From positions 62,001 through 126,000 of the forward strand of contig NZ_JBANET010000005.1 of assembly GCF_037026685.1 (NCBI RefSeq): DNA of 64,000 nucleotides, written 5' to 3'. The position numbers and the translations under genes were made by a program. The first letter of the stretch is position 1, and every line of letters starts with the position of its first letter. The notes beneath the pieces are model-generated. The model was not told the DNA's origin. It worked only from the letters and a program-made list of their open reading frames with translations, and did not search any database. The DNA comes from Orrella sp037026685. GTDB lineage: Bacteria; Pseudomonadota; Gammaproteobacteria; Burkholderiales; Burkholderiaceae_B. Below are positions 53,156 to 61,245 of the stretch, in pieces.

Positions 53156-53940
53156 GCGCGCCGGACCGCCCCGAGGGCCAATGCCGCGGTGCGCAGCGCG
53201 AAGGCAGCCCAATGGACGCGCAAGCGGCGCTGGTGCACCTGGCGCTGCGGCAGCAGGCTGCCGTGATCACGCTGAACCGGCCGGACAAGATGAACGCGCT
53301 GTCGGCCGAACTGGTCGAGCAGCTGATCCAGGCTGTGGACGAGGCGCACCGGGCCGGCTGCGAGCTCATCGTATTTCGCGGCGAGGGGCGCAACTTCAGC
53401 GCCGGCTTCGACTTTAGCGGCTACCAGGCGCAAAGCGAAGGCGACCTGCTGCTGCGGTTCGTGCGTATCGAGACGCTGTTGCAAAAGATCGCCGCCTCGC
53501 CCGCGCTGACCCTGGCGCTGGCGCACGGCAAGAACTTCGGCGCCGGCGTGGACCTGTTCGGCGCCTGCAGGCTGCGCGTGGCCGCCGGGCAGGCCACCTT
53601 CCGCATGCCGGGCCTGAAGTTCGGCCTGGTGCTGGGCACGCGGCGCTTCGCCGCCCAGGTGGGTGCCCAGGTCGCGCACGACGTGCTGATGCATACCCGC
53701 AGCTTCGGCGCGCAAGAGGCGGCGGACATGGGTTTCGTGACGCGCATCGCCGAGCCGGCGCAGTGGGACGAATGCATCGCCGCCGCACAGGCCAGCGCGC
53801 GCGAGCTGGCGCCGCAGGCGCGCGCCATGCTGCACGGCGTGCTGGCGCCGGCCGATGCCGACGCCGACATGGCCGCGCTGGCGCGCTCGGCCGCCGAGCC
53901 GGGCATCAAGCAGCGGATCGCGGCCTATCTGCAGAAATAG
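53152..53940 (+). CDS. Crotonase-fold protein lacking the usual catalytic glutamates
   Basis: Enoyl-CoA hydratase/isomerase family protein of 262 residues. AVITLNRPDKMNALSAELVEQLI and FRGEGRNFSAGFDFSGY give the CoA-binding fold and oxyanion hole. However, aligned with rat mitochondrial hydratase, the two catalytic glutamates are replaced: GGGCEL by GAGVDL (Asp) and QPEI by MPGL (Gly). It is therefore unlikely to be a simple hydratase; C-C bond cleavage, isomerisation or thioester hydrolysis is possible. ATG at 53152 overlaps the CoA-transferase stop (ATGA); a second ATG at 53212 begins closer to the fold. Confidence 0.87.
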   Translation: MSAPDRPEGQCRGAQREGSPMDAQAALVHLALRQQAAVITLNRPDKMNALSAELVEQLIQAVDEAHRAGCELIVFRGEGRNFSAGFDFSGYQAQSEGDLLLRFVRIETLLQKIAASPALTLALAHGKNFGAGVDLFGACRLRVAAGQATFRMPGLKFGLVLGTRRFAAQVGAQVAHDVLMHTRSFGAQEAADMGFVTRIAEPAQWDECIAAAQASARELAPQARAMLHGVLAPADADADMAALARSAAEPGIKQRIAAYLQK

Positions 53941-53962
53941 CCGAACGCTCAAGGAGGACGAC

Positions 53963-54796
53963 ATGAGTTCCGGTTTCAATGGCAAGAACAAGCAACGCGC
54001 GCTGCACGAGCTGGCCGCGCTGGTGCCCGACGGGGCCAGCGTGGCGCTGGGGGGCAGCTTCCTGCACCGCGGGCCTTTCGCCTTCGTGCGCGAGCTGATC
54101 CGCCAGGGACGGCGCGACCTGGAGATCGTCAAGCAATCGCCCGGCTACGACATCGACATCCTGTGCCGTGCCGGCGCGGTGCGCAAGGCGCGCGCGGGCA
54201 TCGTGGCGATGGAAGGCAACTTCGGCCTGGCGCCCTGGTACCGCAAGGCGGTCGAGCAGGGCAGCATGCAGCTCGAGGAGCATGCCTGCGCCAGCCTGAC
54301 CGCCGGCCTGCGCGCGGCCGCCTTCGGCGTGCCCTTCCAGCCCTGCGGCGGCCTGCACGGCAGCGACCTGCCGGCCCTGAACGGCTGGACCTGCCTGCCC
54401 GACCCCTACGGCAGCGGCCAGAGCGCCTACCTGGTGCCGGCCATCCGCCCTGATTTTGCCGTGCTGCAGGTCTCCGAGGTGGACCGGCAGGGCAATGCGC
54501 GCGTCTATGGCACGGCGCACTGGGACCGCATCATGTCGCGCGCGGCCGGCAGCGTGCTCGTGGTGGCCGAGCGGCTGGTCGATACCGCTGTCTTCGAGGC
54601 CCAGCCCGAGGCCACGCTGGTGCCCTACTTCATGGTGCAGGCCTTTACCGTGCTGCCGGGCAGCGCCTGGCCGGGCTCGTGCACGCCTTTCTACGAAATC
54701 GACTATCCCGCGGTGGAACGCTATATGGACACGACGCGCACGCTGGCCCAGCACATGGCCGAGGCGCCCGAACTGCAGGAGCCCGCCCATGCCTGA
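53963..54796 (+). CDS. Class I CoA-transferase-like subunit A (GctA/IpdA-like)
   Basis: Protein of 277 residues, alpha-type subunit: LAALVPDGASVALGGSFLHRGPFAFVRELIRQG, DLEIVKQSPGYDIDILCRAGAV, and SYLVPAIRPDF-like end of the fold. Glu105-Glu106 in MQLEEHACASLTAGLRAAAFGVPF lies where IpdA, the ring-opening hydrolase of steroid degradation, has its essential Glu (position recalled, to be checked). AAGGAGG ribosome site before the ATG. It overlaps subunit B by eight bases. Confidence 0.88.
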   Translation: MSSGFNGKNKQRALHELAALVPDGASVALGGSFLHRGPFAFVRELIRQGRRDLEIVKQSPGYDIDILCRAGAVRKARAGIVAMEGNFGLAPWYRKAVEQGSMQLEEHACASLTAGLRAAAFGVPFQPCGGLHGSDLPALNGWTCLPDPYGSGQSAYLVPAIRPDFAVLQVSEVDRQGNARVYGTAHWDRIMSRAAGSVLVVAERLVDTAVFEAQPEATLVPYFMVQAFTVLPGSAWPGSCTPFYEIDYPAVERYMDTTRTLAQHMAEAPELQEPAHA

Positions 54797-55562
54797 GACC
54801 CTGTCCCAAGCGCCCGTGTCCGGCGCCGCCGCCGGCTCGTGGTCGGCGTTCTCGCACATCGTCATCGGCCTGGCGCGCTTCATCCGGCCCGACGAGATCA
54901 CCTTCAGCGGCGTCAATTCGACCATTCCCATGCTGGCCTGCCTGCTGGCCAAGCAGGCCTACGAGTTCGATTTCGTCTACATCAACGTGGCCGGCGGCGT
55001 GGACCCGCGCCCGGGCCATATCCCCATCTCCAGTTCCGACCCGGCGCTGGCCGCCCACACCGCCTCGATCTTCTCGAACGAGGATTTCTACGACCTGTGC
55101 ACGCGCGGGCGCATGGACCTGACTTTCCTGGGCGCCGCGCAGATCGACGGCGAGGGCTCGGCCAACAATTCATGCATCGGCGACTGGCACCATCCCAAGG
55201 TGCGGCTGCCCGGCGGCGGGGGCGGGGCCGTCATGCTGCCCACCGCCCGGCGCGCCTGCACGTGGCGCACCGAGCATTCGCGCCGCACCTTCGTGCCCAA
55301 GCTGGACTTTCGCACCGCCTGGGGCGGCTTTCACGGCGTGGCCACGCCCATCGCCATCTTCGTCAAGCGCCAGGGCCGGCTGGCGCTGCAATCCTGGCAT
55401 CCGCAGTCCAGCCTGGAGGAAGTGCAGGCCCGCACCGGTTTCGAGTTCGACCATGCCGGCGCCGGCCCCACGCCGCTGCCCACCGAGGCCGAGCTGCGCG
55501 CCCTGCGCCAGCTCGATCCGGACGGCCGCTTCGAGCGCGACGCCGCCGTGTCCCTGCGCTGA
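54789..55562 (+). CDS. Class I CoA-transferase-like subunit B (GctB/IpdB-like), no catalytic Glu
   Basis: Protein of 257 residues, beta-type subunit. LGAAQIDGEGSANNSCIGDWHHPKVRLPGGGGGA-type sequence (about residues 112-145) follows glutaconate CoA-transferase beta closely. But the segment that carries the catalytic glutamate there (VESG) reads YINVAGG here (about residues 64-70), with no Glu. This suggests that the A/B pair does not transfer CoA by the usual glutamyl-CoA route and may be a hydrolase/retro-Claisen enzyme like IpdAB. Confidence 0.88.
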   Translation: MPETLSQAPVSGAAAGSWSAFSHIVIGLARFIRPDEITFSGVNSTIPMLACLLAKQAYEFDFVYINVAGGVDPRPGHIPISSSDPALAAHTASIFSNEDFYDLCTRGRMDLTFLGAAQIDGEGSANNSCIGDWHHPKVRLPGGGGGAVMLPTARRACTWRTEHSRRTFVPKLDFRTAWGGFHGVATPIAIFVKRQGRLALQSWHPQSSLEEVQARTGFEFDHAGAGPTPLPTEAELRALRQLDPDGRFERDAAVSLR

Positions 55563-55575
55563 AAAAGGAAGCGCC

Positions 55576-57081
55576 ATGAACGAGAACGCCACCTTGCTCG
55601 ATCTTTGGCGGACGGCCTGGAGCGATGCCGCGCAGCGCGCGCGGCCGGCCTTGCAGACGCTGGAGCACGACTACAGCTACGCGCAGCTGGACGAGCGCGT
55701 GCAGGCCATGGCCGGCGCGCTGCGCCAGGCCGGCGTGGCGCGCGGGGACTACGTCGCGCTGGCCCTCGAACGCGGCCCCGGCCAGGTGCTGGCCTTGCTG
55801 GCGGCGATGGCCGCGGGGGCCTGTCCCTGCCCGCTGGAGCCGCGCCTGGCCGACGAGGAGACGCGCCGGCGCGTGGCGGCCGTGGGACTGCGCTGGATGA
55901 TTCACGACGATGCGCACGCCGCCACGGCGCGGGCCGCGGGGCTGCCGGCCGGGCGCCTGCTGGCGCTTGACGCCCTGCGCGCAGGCCCGCCGTACTGGAG
56001 CCAGGCGTGCGGGCCCGGCGATCCCGGGCTGCTGCTGTTCACCTCGGGCAGCACCGGCAAGCCCAAGGGCGTGCTGCTCAGCCACCGGGGGCTGCTGGCC
56101 AATACGCTGGGCGTGCGCGTCCATACCGGGCTGCGCCCGGACGACGTGCTGCTGCACGTGATGCCGCTGCACCATACCAACGCGCTGAACAACCAGGTCT
56201 TCGCACCGCTGGCCAGCGGCGCGTGCATCGCGCTGGCCCCGCGCTTTCGCGCCGAGGACATGCCTACGCTGATGGAGCGCTTTCGCCCCACGCTGATCAC
56301 CGGCGTGCCCACCATCTATTCGCGCATGCTGCAGCAGCGCTTCTCGCGCCAGTCGCTGGCGCGGCTGCGCTTTGCGCGCTGCGGTTCGGCGCCCATCACG
56401 CCGGCCCTGCATCGCGAGATCGAGGCTTTCCTGGGCTGCGAGCTGGTGGTGTCCTACGGCCTGTCCGAGGCGACCTGCACCTCGACCATGAACCCGCCGG
56501 GCGCGCGCCGCATCGGCACCGTGGGCACCGTGCTGGCCGGCCAGCAGGTCGTGCTGCTGGACCGGCAGGGCGCCGCGGTGCCCGCCGGCGCCGAGGGCGA
56601 GATATGCATCGGCGGGCCCGCCCTGATGGCGGGCTACCTGGGCCACGAAGGCGAATCGCCCATCCGCGACGGCTGGTTGCGCACCGGCGACCTGGGCCGC
56701 TTCGATGCCGACGGCTACCTGAGCATCACGGGCCGCATCAAGGAAGTCATCATCCGCGGCGGCGAGAACATATCGCCGGCCCTGGTCGAGAACCTGCTCA
56801 GCGGCGAGCCGGGCGTGGCCGCCTGCTGTGTCGTGGGCCGCGCCCATGCGGACCTGGGCGAAGTGCCGGTGGCCTTCGTGGTGCCGGCCGCCGGGGGGCC
56901 GGCGCCTGACGCGCAGGCGCTGCGCGAGGCGGTGCGCGAGAAGCTCGGACGCATCTACGTCCCCGAGGACGTGCTATGGGTCGATAGCCTGCCGGAGAAC
57001 GCCGTGGGCAAGGTGGACCGCAAGGCGCTGGCCCGGCGGCTGGCGCAGGCCGAACCGGCGGGCGCGGGCGCGCTTTCCTGA
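55576..57081 (+). CDS. AMP-forming acyl-CoA synthetase
   Basis: Protein of 501 residues in the ANL superfamily. ATP-binding P-loop LLLFTSGSTGKPKGVLLSH (about residue 155), MPLHHTNALNNQVF, VSYGLSEATC, WLRTGDLGRFDADGYLSITGRIKEVIIRGGENISP, and the catalytic Lys in LPENAVGKVDRKAL near the C-terminus. It activates a carboxylic acid to its CoA ester to start the pathway encoded by the operon; substrate unknown. AAAGGAAG ribosome site, 13 bases after subunit B. Confidence 0.93.
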   Translation: MNENATLLDLWRTAWSDAAQRARPALQTLEHDYSYAQLDERVQAMAGALRQAGVARGDYVALALERGPGQVLALLAAMAAGACPCPLEPRLADEETRRRVAAVGLRWMIHDDAHAATARAAGLPAGRLLALDALRAGPPYWSQACGPGDPGLLLFTSGSTGKPKGVLLSHRGLLANTLGVRVHTGLRPDDVLLHVMPLHHTNALNNQVFAPLASGACIALAPRFRAEDMPTLMERFRPTLITGVPTIYSRMLQQRFSRQSLARLRFARCGSAPITPALHREIEAFLGCELVVSYGLSEATCTSTMNPPGARRIGTVGTVLAGQQVVLLDRQGAAVPAGAEGEICIGGPALMAGYLGHEGESPIRDGWLRTGDLGRFDADGYLSITGRIKEVIIRGGENISPALVENLLSGEPGVAACCVVGRAHADLGEVPVAFVVPAAGGPAPDAQALREAVREKLGRIYVPEDVLWVDSLPENAVGKVDRKALARRLAQAEPAGAGALS

Positions 57082-57135
57082 GCGCCGGACGCGGCGGCAT
57101 GCCGGCCCGCCGCCGCGCCGCGCTAAGATCGCGCC

Positions 57136-58080
57136 ATGGCGCTGAACATCAAATACCGGCCGCTCAAGGCTTTCCTGCTGGCGGTGCAGACCAAGTCGTT
57201 CACCCATGCCGCGGCGCGGCTGGGCGTGACGCAGCCTTCGTTCACCGCGCTCATCGCCGACCTGGAAGCGGTGCTCGAGGTCAAGTTGTTCGAGCGCACC
57301 ACGCGCAACATCGCCTTGACGGCGGCGGGCGTGGAGTTTCGCGACCGTATCGAGCGGCCGGTGGCCGACCTGGAAGAAGCGTACCGCAGCATGCTCGATT
57401 TGGCGGCGGTGCGGCGCGGCGCCGTGGTGATCGGGGCGCTGCCCTCGACCTCGCTGACGCTGGTGCCGCCCGCGCTGGGCGCCTTGCGGCGCCTGCATCC
57501 GCAATTGCAGATCCGCGTGGTCGAGGCGCACAACGACGAGCTGATCGGCATGCTGCGCACCAACCAGATCGAGTTCGCGCTGGCCACCTTGCTAACCGAG
57601 GCGCCGGACCTGAAGTTCACGCCGCTGATCGCCGATTCCTTTTTCGCGGTCTATCCGTCGCGCCACGAGGCCGGCAAGCTGCCGTCCCTGCATTGGGCCG
57701 ACCTCATTCCCCTGGACCTGGTGCTGCTCTCGCAGGGTTCCAGCGCGCGGCACCAGTTCGACCGTGCGGTGGTGGCCGACAAGGTGGCCGCCGGGCTGCG
57801 CTACGACGTCACCCACATGACCACCGCCGTGCGCCTGGTGGGCCAGGGGCTGGGCGTGGCGGTGCTGCCGCGGCTGGCGCTGCCGGCGCTGGGGCTGGGC
57901 GCGCTGCATAGCCGGCCCATCGAGGACGCCAGCGCCCAGCGCACCATCGGCGTGCTGCACCGGCACGATCGCCTGCTGTCCCCGGCGGCGCAGGCGCTGG
58001 TCGGCCGGCTGCAGCAGGCCGCGGCCGAAATCGAGCGCGCGCTGCCGCCGCTGCCGGCCTCGGCCGCCGTCGTCAAATAG
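57136..58080 (+). CDS. LysR family transcriptional regulator
   Basis: Regulator of 314 residues. Helix-turn-helix about residues 6-65 (RPLKAFLLAVQTKSFTHAAARLGVTQPSFTALIADLEAVLEVKLFERTTRN), then the effector-binding domain (GALPSTSLTLVPPALGALRRLHP). Lies between the CoA operon and a Bug receptor gene, all on the plus strand. It may regulate the receptor at 58247, whose upstream box recurs at 40.8 kb. Confidence 0.92.
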   Translation: MALNIKYRPLKAFLLAVQTKSFTHAAARLGVTQPSFTALIADLEAVLEVKLFERTTRNIALTAAGVEFRDRIERPVADLEEAYRSMLDLAAVRRGAVVIGALPSTSLTLVPPALGALRRLHPQLQIRVVEAHNDELIGMLRTNQIEFALATLLTEAPDLKFTPLIADSFFAVYPSRHEAGKLPSLHWADLIPLDLVLLSQGSSARHQFDRAVVADKVAAGLRYDVTHMTTAVRLVGQGLGVAVLPRLALPALGLGALHSRPIEDASAQRTIGVLHRHDRLLSPAAQALVGRLQQAAAEIERALPPLPASAAVVK

Positions 58081-58102
58081 ACCACGGCTAATAGTCCTCG
58101 GT

Positions 58103-58127
58103 CATTTTCTATTTGTGGCTATGAATC
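58103..58127. promoter_or_regulatory. GATTCATAG-type box shared with 40.8 kb
   Basis: On the minus strand it reads GATTCATAG-C-CACAAAT-A-GAAA, matching 40781-40805 at all but about four of 25 positions. Both copies lie 100-120 bases before a Bug receptor gene in the same relative orientation. Confidence 0.55.
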
Positions 58128-58246
58128 GAGCCCGGCAATATGGCGACCGGGCCGCCCCGCAGCGCGGCGGCCACGGTGGGGCGGCGCGCCGCGCGGCCTC
58201 GTCATGACAACGATGCAGGGCCGCCGCGGCCCAGGAGACGCTTCCC

Positions 58247-59206
58247 ATGTTTGCCATGAAAACCTGGCTCGCCGGCATCGCCGCGGGCGCGATGGTGCTG
58301 GCCGCCGCGCCGGCGGCGGCGCAATGGCCCGAACGGCCCGTCGAACTGCTGGTGGGCTTTGCCGCCGGCGGCGGCACCGACCTGACGGCGCGCACCCTGG
58401 CCACCTTCCTGGAAAAGGAGCTGGGCGGCCCGGTGGTCGTGGTCAACAAGCCCGGCGCCTCGGGCGCGTTGGCCCTGGGCATGGTGGCGCGGGCCAGGCC
58501 GGACGGCTATACGCTGGGCATGACCAACATGCCGGGCTTGCTAACCCTGCCCATCGAGCGCGACGCGGGCTTCACCGCCCAGGACTTCACCTACCTGGCC
58601 ACGCTGGTGCGAGACCCCAGCGCCTTCAGCGTGCGCACCGAGTCGCCCCATCAGTCGCTGGCACAGCTCATCGAGGCCGCCAGGGCCAAGCCCGGCCAGG
58701 TTAGCTACGGCTCCACGGGCGTGGGCACCGACGATCACCTGGCGATGGTGCTGTTCGAGGCCGCCACCGGCACCGACCTGAACCATGTGCCCTTCAACGG
58801 CGCCGGGCCCTTGCGCAACGCCGTGCTCGGCGGCCACGCGGATGTGGGCGGCATGAACCTGGGCGAAGCCATGCCCTATAGCGGCAGCGCGCTGCGCATC
58901 CTGGCGCAGGCCAGCGAAAAGCGCTCGCCGCTGGCGCCGGACGTGCCGACCTTCAAGGAGCAGGGAGTGGACCTGGTGTTCGCTTCCGAGCGCGGCGTGG
59001 TTGCCCCCAAGGGCATTCCCGCCGAGGTCGAACAGAAGTTGGCCAGGGCGTTGGAAGCCATTGCCAACGATCCCGGATTCCAGCAGCAGATGCTCAAGCA
59101 GTTCACCGAGATGGACTACCTGCCCGGCGACAAGTGGCAGGCGCGCCTGCAAGAGGCCGACCAGCAGTTCCGCGCCATGTGGGCGCGGCAAAAGTGGCTG
59201 GATTGA
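58247..59206 (+). CDS. Bug/TTT family periplasmic receptor (solitary)
   Basis: Periplasmic binding protein of 319 residues; signal peptide KTWLAGIAAGAMVLAAAPAAAQ. Bug marks: WPERPVELLVGFAAGGGTDLTAR, VVVNKPGASGALALGMVAR, DGYTLGMTN, LNHVPFNGAGPLRNAVLGGH. GGAGA ribosome site before the ATG at 58247; a second ATG at 58256 is possible. No enzyme genes follow on this strand; a GC-rich palindromic element lies downstream. Confidence 0.92.
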   Translation: MFAMKTWLAGIAAGAMVLAAAPAAAQWPERPVELLVGFAAGGGTDLTARTLATFLEKELGGPVVVVNKPGASGALALGMVARARPDGYTLGMTNMPGLLTLPIERDAGFTAQDFTYLATLVRDPSAFSVRTESPHQSLAQLIEAARAKPGQVSYGSTGVGTDDHLAMVLFEAATGTDLNHVPFNGAGPLRNAVLGGHADVGGMNLGEAMPYSGSALRILAQASEKRSPLAPDVPTFKEQGVDLVFASERGVVAPKGIPAEVEQKLARALEAIANDPGFQQQMLKQFTEMDYLPGDKWQARLQEADQQFRAMWARQKWLD

Positions 59207-59305
59207 TACATAAAGCTTGCAGCCAGCACCAACCAGTGAGCCAGCGTGGCCGCAAAAACCTGGCCTAACGCGCGTCGCACTTCAATTACTTAAGAAGCTC
59301 AGCGA

Positions 59306-59386
59306 CCGAGGGCGCCGCGGAGCCGGCTTTGCCGGTCCGCCAGCGCCGCCCCCCCGGGGGGGAAGCGCGTCAGCGCTTCGGGGGGG
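59306..59386. repeat. GC-rich palindromic intergenic element
   Basis: Three successive palindromes: GCCGGC-TTT-GCCGGT (59322-59336), seven C plus seven G (59349-59362), and GAAGCGC-GTCA-GCGCTTC (59362-59379), followed by a G7 run. It lies between convergent genes and resembles the repeated extragenic palindromes common in this bacterial group, but no second copy is in the window. It may end transcription from both sides. Confidence 0.5.
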
Positions 59387-59391
59387 AACCC

Positions 59392-60273
59392 CTACACAGC
59401 AGGCTTGCCCCAGTCGGCCCACACCTTGGCGATGGCCGCGTAGTCGTCGCGGCCGTAGCCGGCCGCGGCGGCGATTTCGTAGATGGTGTGCGAGCCCTGG
59501 ATGGCGAACAGCGGCACGCCCAGGTTCTGGGCCAGTTCCAGCGCCAGGACCGAATCCTTGCGCGCCGCGTCCAGCGGCATGCCGCCTTCGTAGTTGCCTT
59601 GCATGATGCGCTCGGCATAGCGATGCGTCAGCGGCCGGTGCAGGCCCATCTGCTTGTCGGCCAGCAGCTCGACCAGCTTCTCGCGGCTGACGCCGGCCGC
59701 GGTGGCCAGCGAGCCGGCCTCGGCCACCACCACCATCACCGCATGCGCCACGGCGTTGTTGATCACCTTGGCTGCCGCGCCCGCGCCGGTGTCGCCGAAA
59801 TAGATCTGCTTTTCGGCGATGGCGTCCAGCACCGGGCGGCTGTCGTCGATGGCCGGTTGCGGCCCGCCCAGCAGCAGCGTGGCGGTGCCCGCCTTCATCT
59901 GGCTGACGCCGGCGGCCACCGAGGCGTCCACGATGCGCAGGCCGAACCGGTCCAGCAGTCTCTTGCAGGCATGCATGTCCTTGGGATTGACCGTGCTGGT
60001 CTCCAGCACCACGGCATGCCTGGGCAGGACCGGGGCGATCTGTTCCAGGATGGCCAGCGAGATGGCCGGGCTGGGCAACGAAAGCACCACCACGTCCACG
60101 TCGCCCACGTCCTGCGGCCCCTCGATGGGCTCGGCCTTGAAGCTGTCGCAGGCGCGCCGGACCTGCGCGCGGTCCAGGTCCGAGACCTTGGTGGCAAAGC
60201 GCGCGGCCACGCGCTCGGCCACCAGGTAGCCCATGTTGCCCAGGCCATAGACGGCCACTTTCGAAATGTTCAT
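59392..60273 (-). CDS. 3-hydroxyisobutyrate dehydrogenase-like NAD(P)-dependent oxidoreductase
   Basis: Beta-hydroxyacid dehydrogenase of 293 residues. It has a Rossmann N-terminus (KVAVYGLGNMGYLVAERV), a substrate-site region about residue 115 (ASVAAGVSQMKAGTATLLLGG), and the catalytic Lys in AAAKVINNAVAHAVMVVVAEA (about 170). The usual GGYGxMG-type loop reads GLGNMG. Substrate class: 3-hydroxy acids such as 3-hydroxyisobutyrate or tartronate semialdehyde. Last gene of the operon that starts with the aldehyde dehydrogenase. Confidence 0.9.
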   Translation of the reverse strand: MNISKVAVYGLGNMGYLVAERVAARFATKVSDLDRAQVRRACDSFKAEPIEGPQDVGDVDVVVLSLPSPAISLAILEQIAPVLPRHAVVLETSTVNPKDMHACKRLLDRFGLRIVDASVAAGVSQMKAGTATLLLGGPQPAIDDSRPVLDAIAEKQIYFGDTGAGAAAKVINNAVAHAVMVVVAEAGSLATAAGVSREKLVELLADKQMGLHRPLTHRYAERIMQGNYEGGMPLDAARKDSVLALELAQNLGVPLFAIQGSHTIYEIAAAAGYGRDDYAAIAKVWADWGKPAV

Positions 60274-60355
60274 TGATGAGACTCCAACGGATAAAGCAGG
60301 ACGGGCGCGCGTGGCGCGCCGATACAGGAATGGTTCAGGGGCCGGGGCCGGCGGC

Positions 60356-61177
60356 TCAGGCCGCGGGCGCTTCGTGCAGCATGACGATCTCGCCGTCCGA
60401 GCCCGGCAGCGCCGGGTACAGGCTGCGCACCAGCGGGTCGTGGCCCGGCACGATGCGGGTCTCGTCGCCTTCGGCCAGGCTGCGCGCGCGTGCCCAGCCC
60501 TGGGTCATGTCGCCCAGGTTGAACACGATGGGAAAGGGTTCGCGGCGCGCCATGTTGGCGTAGTAGTGGGATGCGTCGCTGGCCAGCACCACCGGCCCGC
60601 GCGCCGTGCTCACGCGCACCATCTGCAGCCCGTCGGTATGGCCGCCGACCCGGTGCACGGTCACGCCCGGGGCGATGTGCGCGTCGCCGTCATGAAAGAC
60701 CACGCGCTCGGCATACACCGCGCGCACCATCTGCACCACGTCCTCGACCTCGAAGGCGCCGCGCATGCAGGCCACGCACATGTGGCGGCCGGTGGCGAAC
60801 TGCATCTCGCGCTCCTGCAGGTGAAAACGTGCGTTGGGAAACAGCCCCAGGTTGCCGGCATGGTCGTAGTGCAGGTGCGTCAGGATCACGTCGCGGATGC
60901 GGCCGGGCTCGCTGCCCATGCCGCGCAGCGCCTGGTCCACCGGCCGAGTGATGTGGCGGGTGCGCCGGTCCTTGGGGTGGGCGCGCTTGTCCAGCACCGC
61001 CTGGCCAAAACCCGTATCGACCAGGATCTCGCGCTCGCCGCTGCGCAGCAGCCAGACGAAGTAGTCCAGCGGCATGGGCGTGTCGTGCGGATCGGGCGCG
61101 TGCACGAAGTTGTCCTGCGCCAGACGGTCCTGCCAGCCATAGCGCAGCGCGTAGACTTCCCAGGCCGGTTCTTGCAT
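60356..61177 (-). CDS. Metallo-beta-lactamase-fold lactonase (AHL-lactonase-like)
   Basis: Protein of 273 residues. The metal motif is ILTHLHYDHAGNLGLFPNA (HxHxDH, about residues 100-106), then His in RVGGHTDGLQMV (about 177), Asp in VVLASDASHYY, and His in RIVPGHDPLV. Domain order and length fit the N-acyl-homoserine-lactonase group, but members also open other lactones. Encoded between aldehyde dehydrogenase and 3-hydroxyacid dehydrogenase genes, so a catabolic lactone is as likely as quorum quenching. Cytoplasmic. Confidence 0.88.
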   Translation of the reverse strand: MQEPAWEVYALRYGWQDRLAQDNFVHAPDPHDTPMPLDYFVWLLRSGEREILVDTGFGQAVLDKRAHPKDRRTRHITRPVDQALRGMGSEPGRIRDVILTHLHYDHAGNLGLFPNARFHLQEREMQFATGRHMCVACMRGAFEVEDVVQMVRAVYAERVVFHDGDAHIAPGVTVHRVGGHTDGLQMVRVSTARGPVVLASDASHYYANMARREPFPIVFNLGDMTQGWARARSLAEGDETRIVPGHDPLVRSLYPALPGSDGEIVMLHEAPAA

Positions 61178-61245
61178 GCTTTGTCTCCAGGTGATTGTCG
61201 TTGTCGGCGGCGGGCGCGCAGGCCCGCGCCCGCCAGGCGCCGGCG

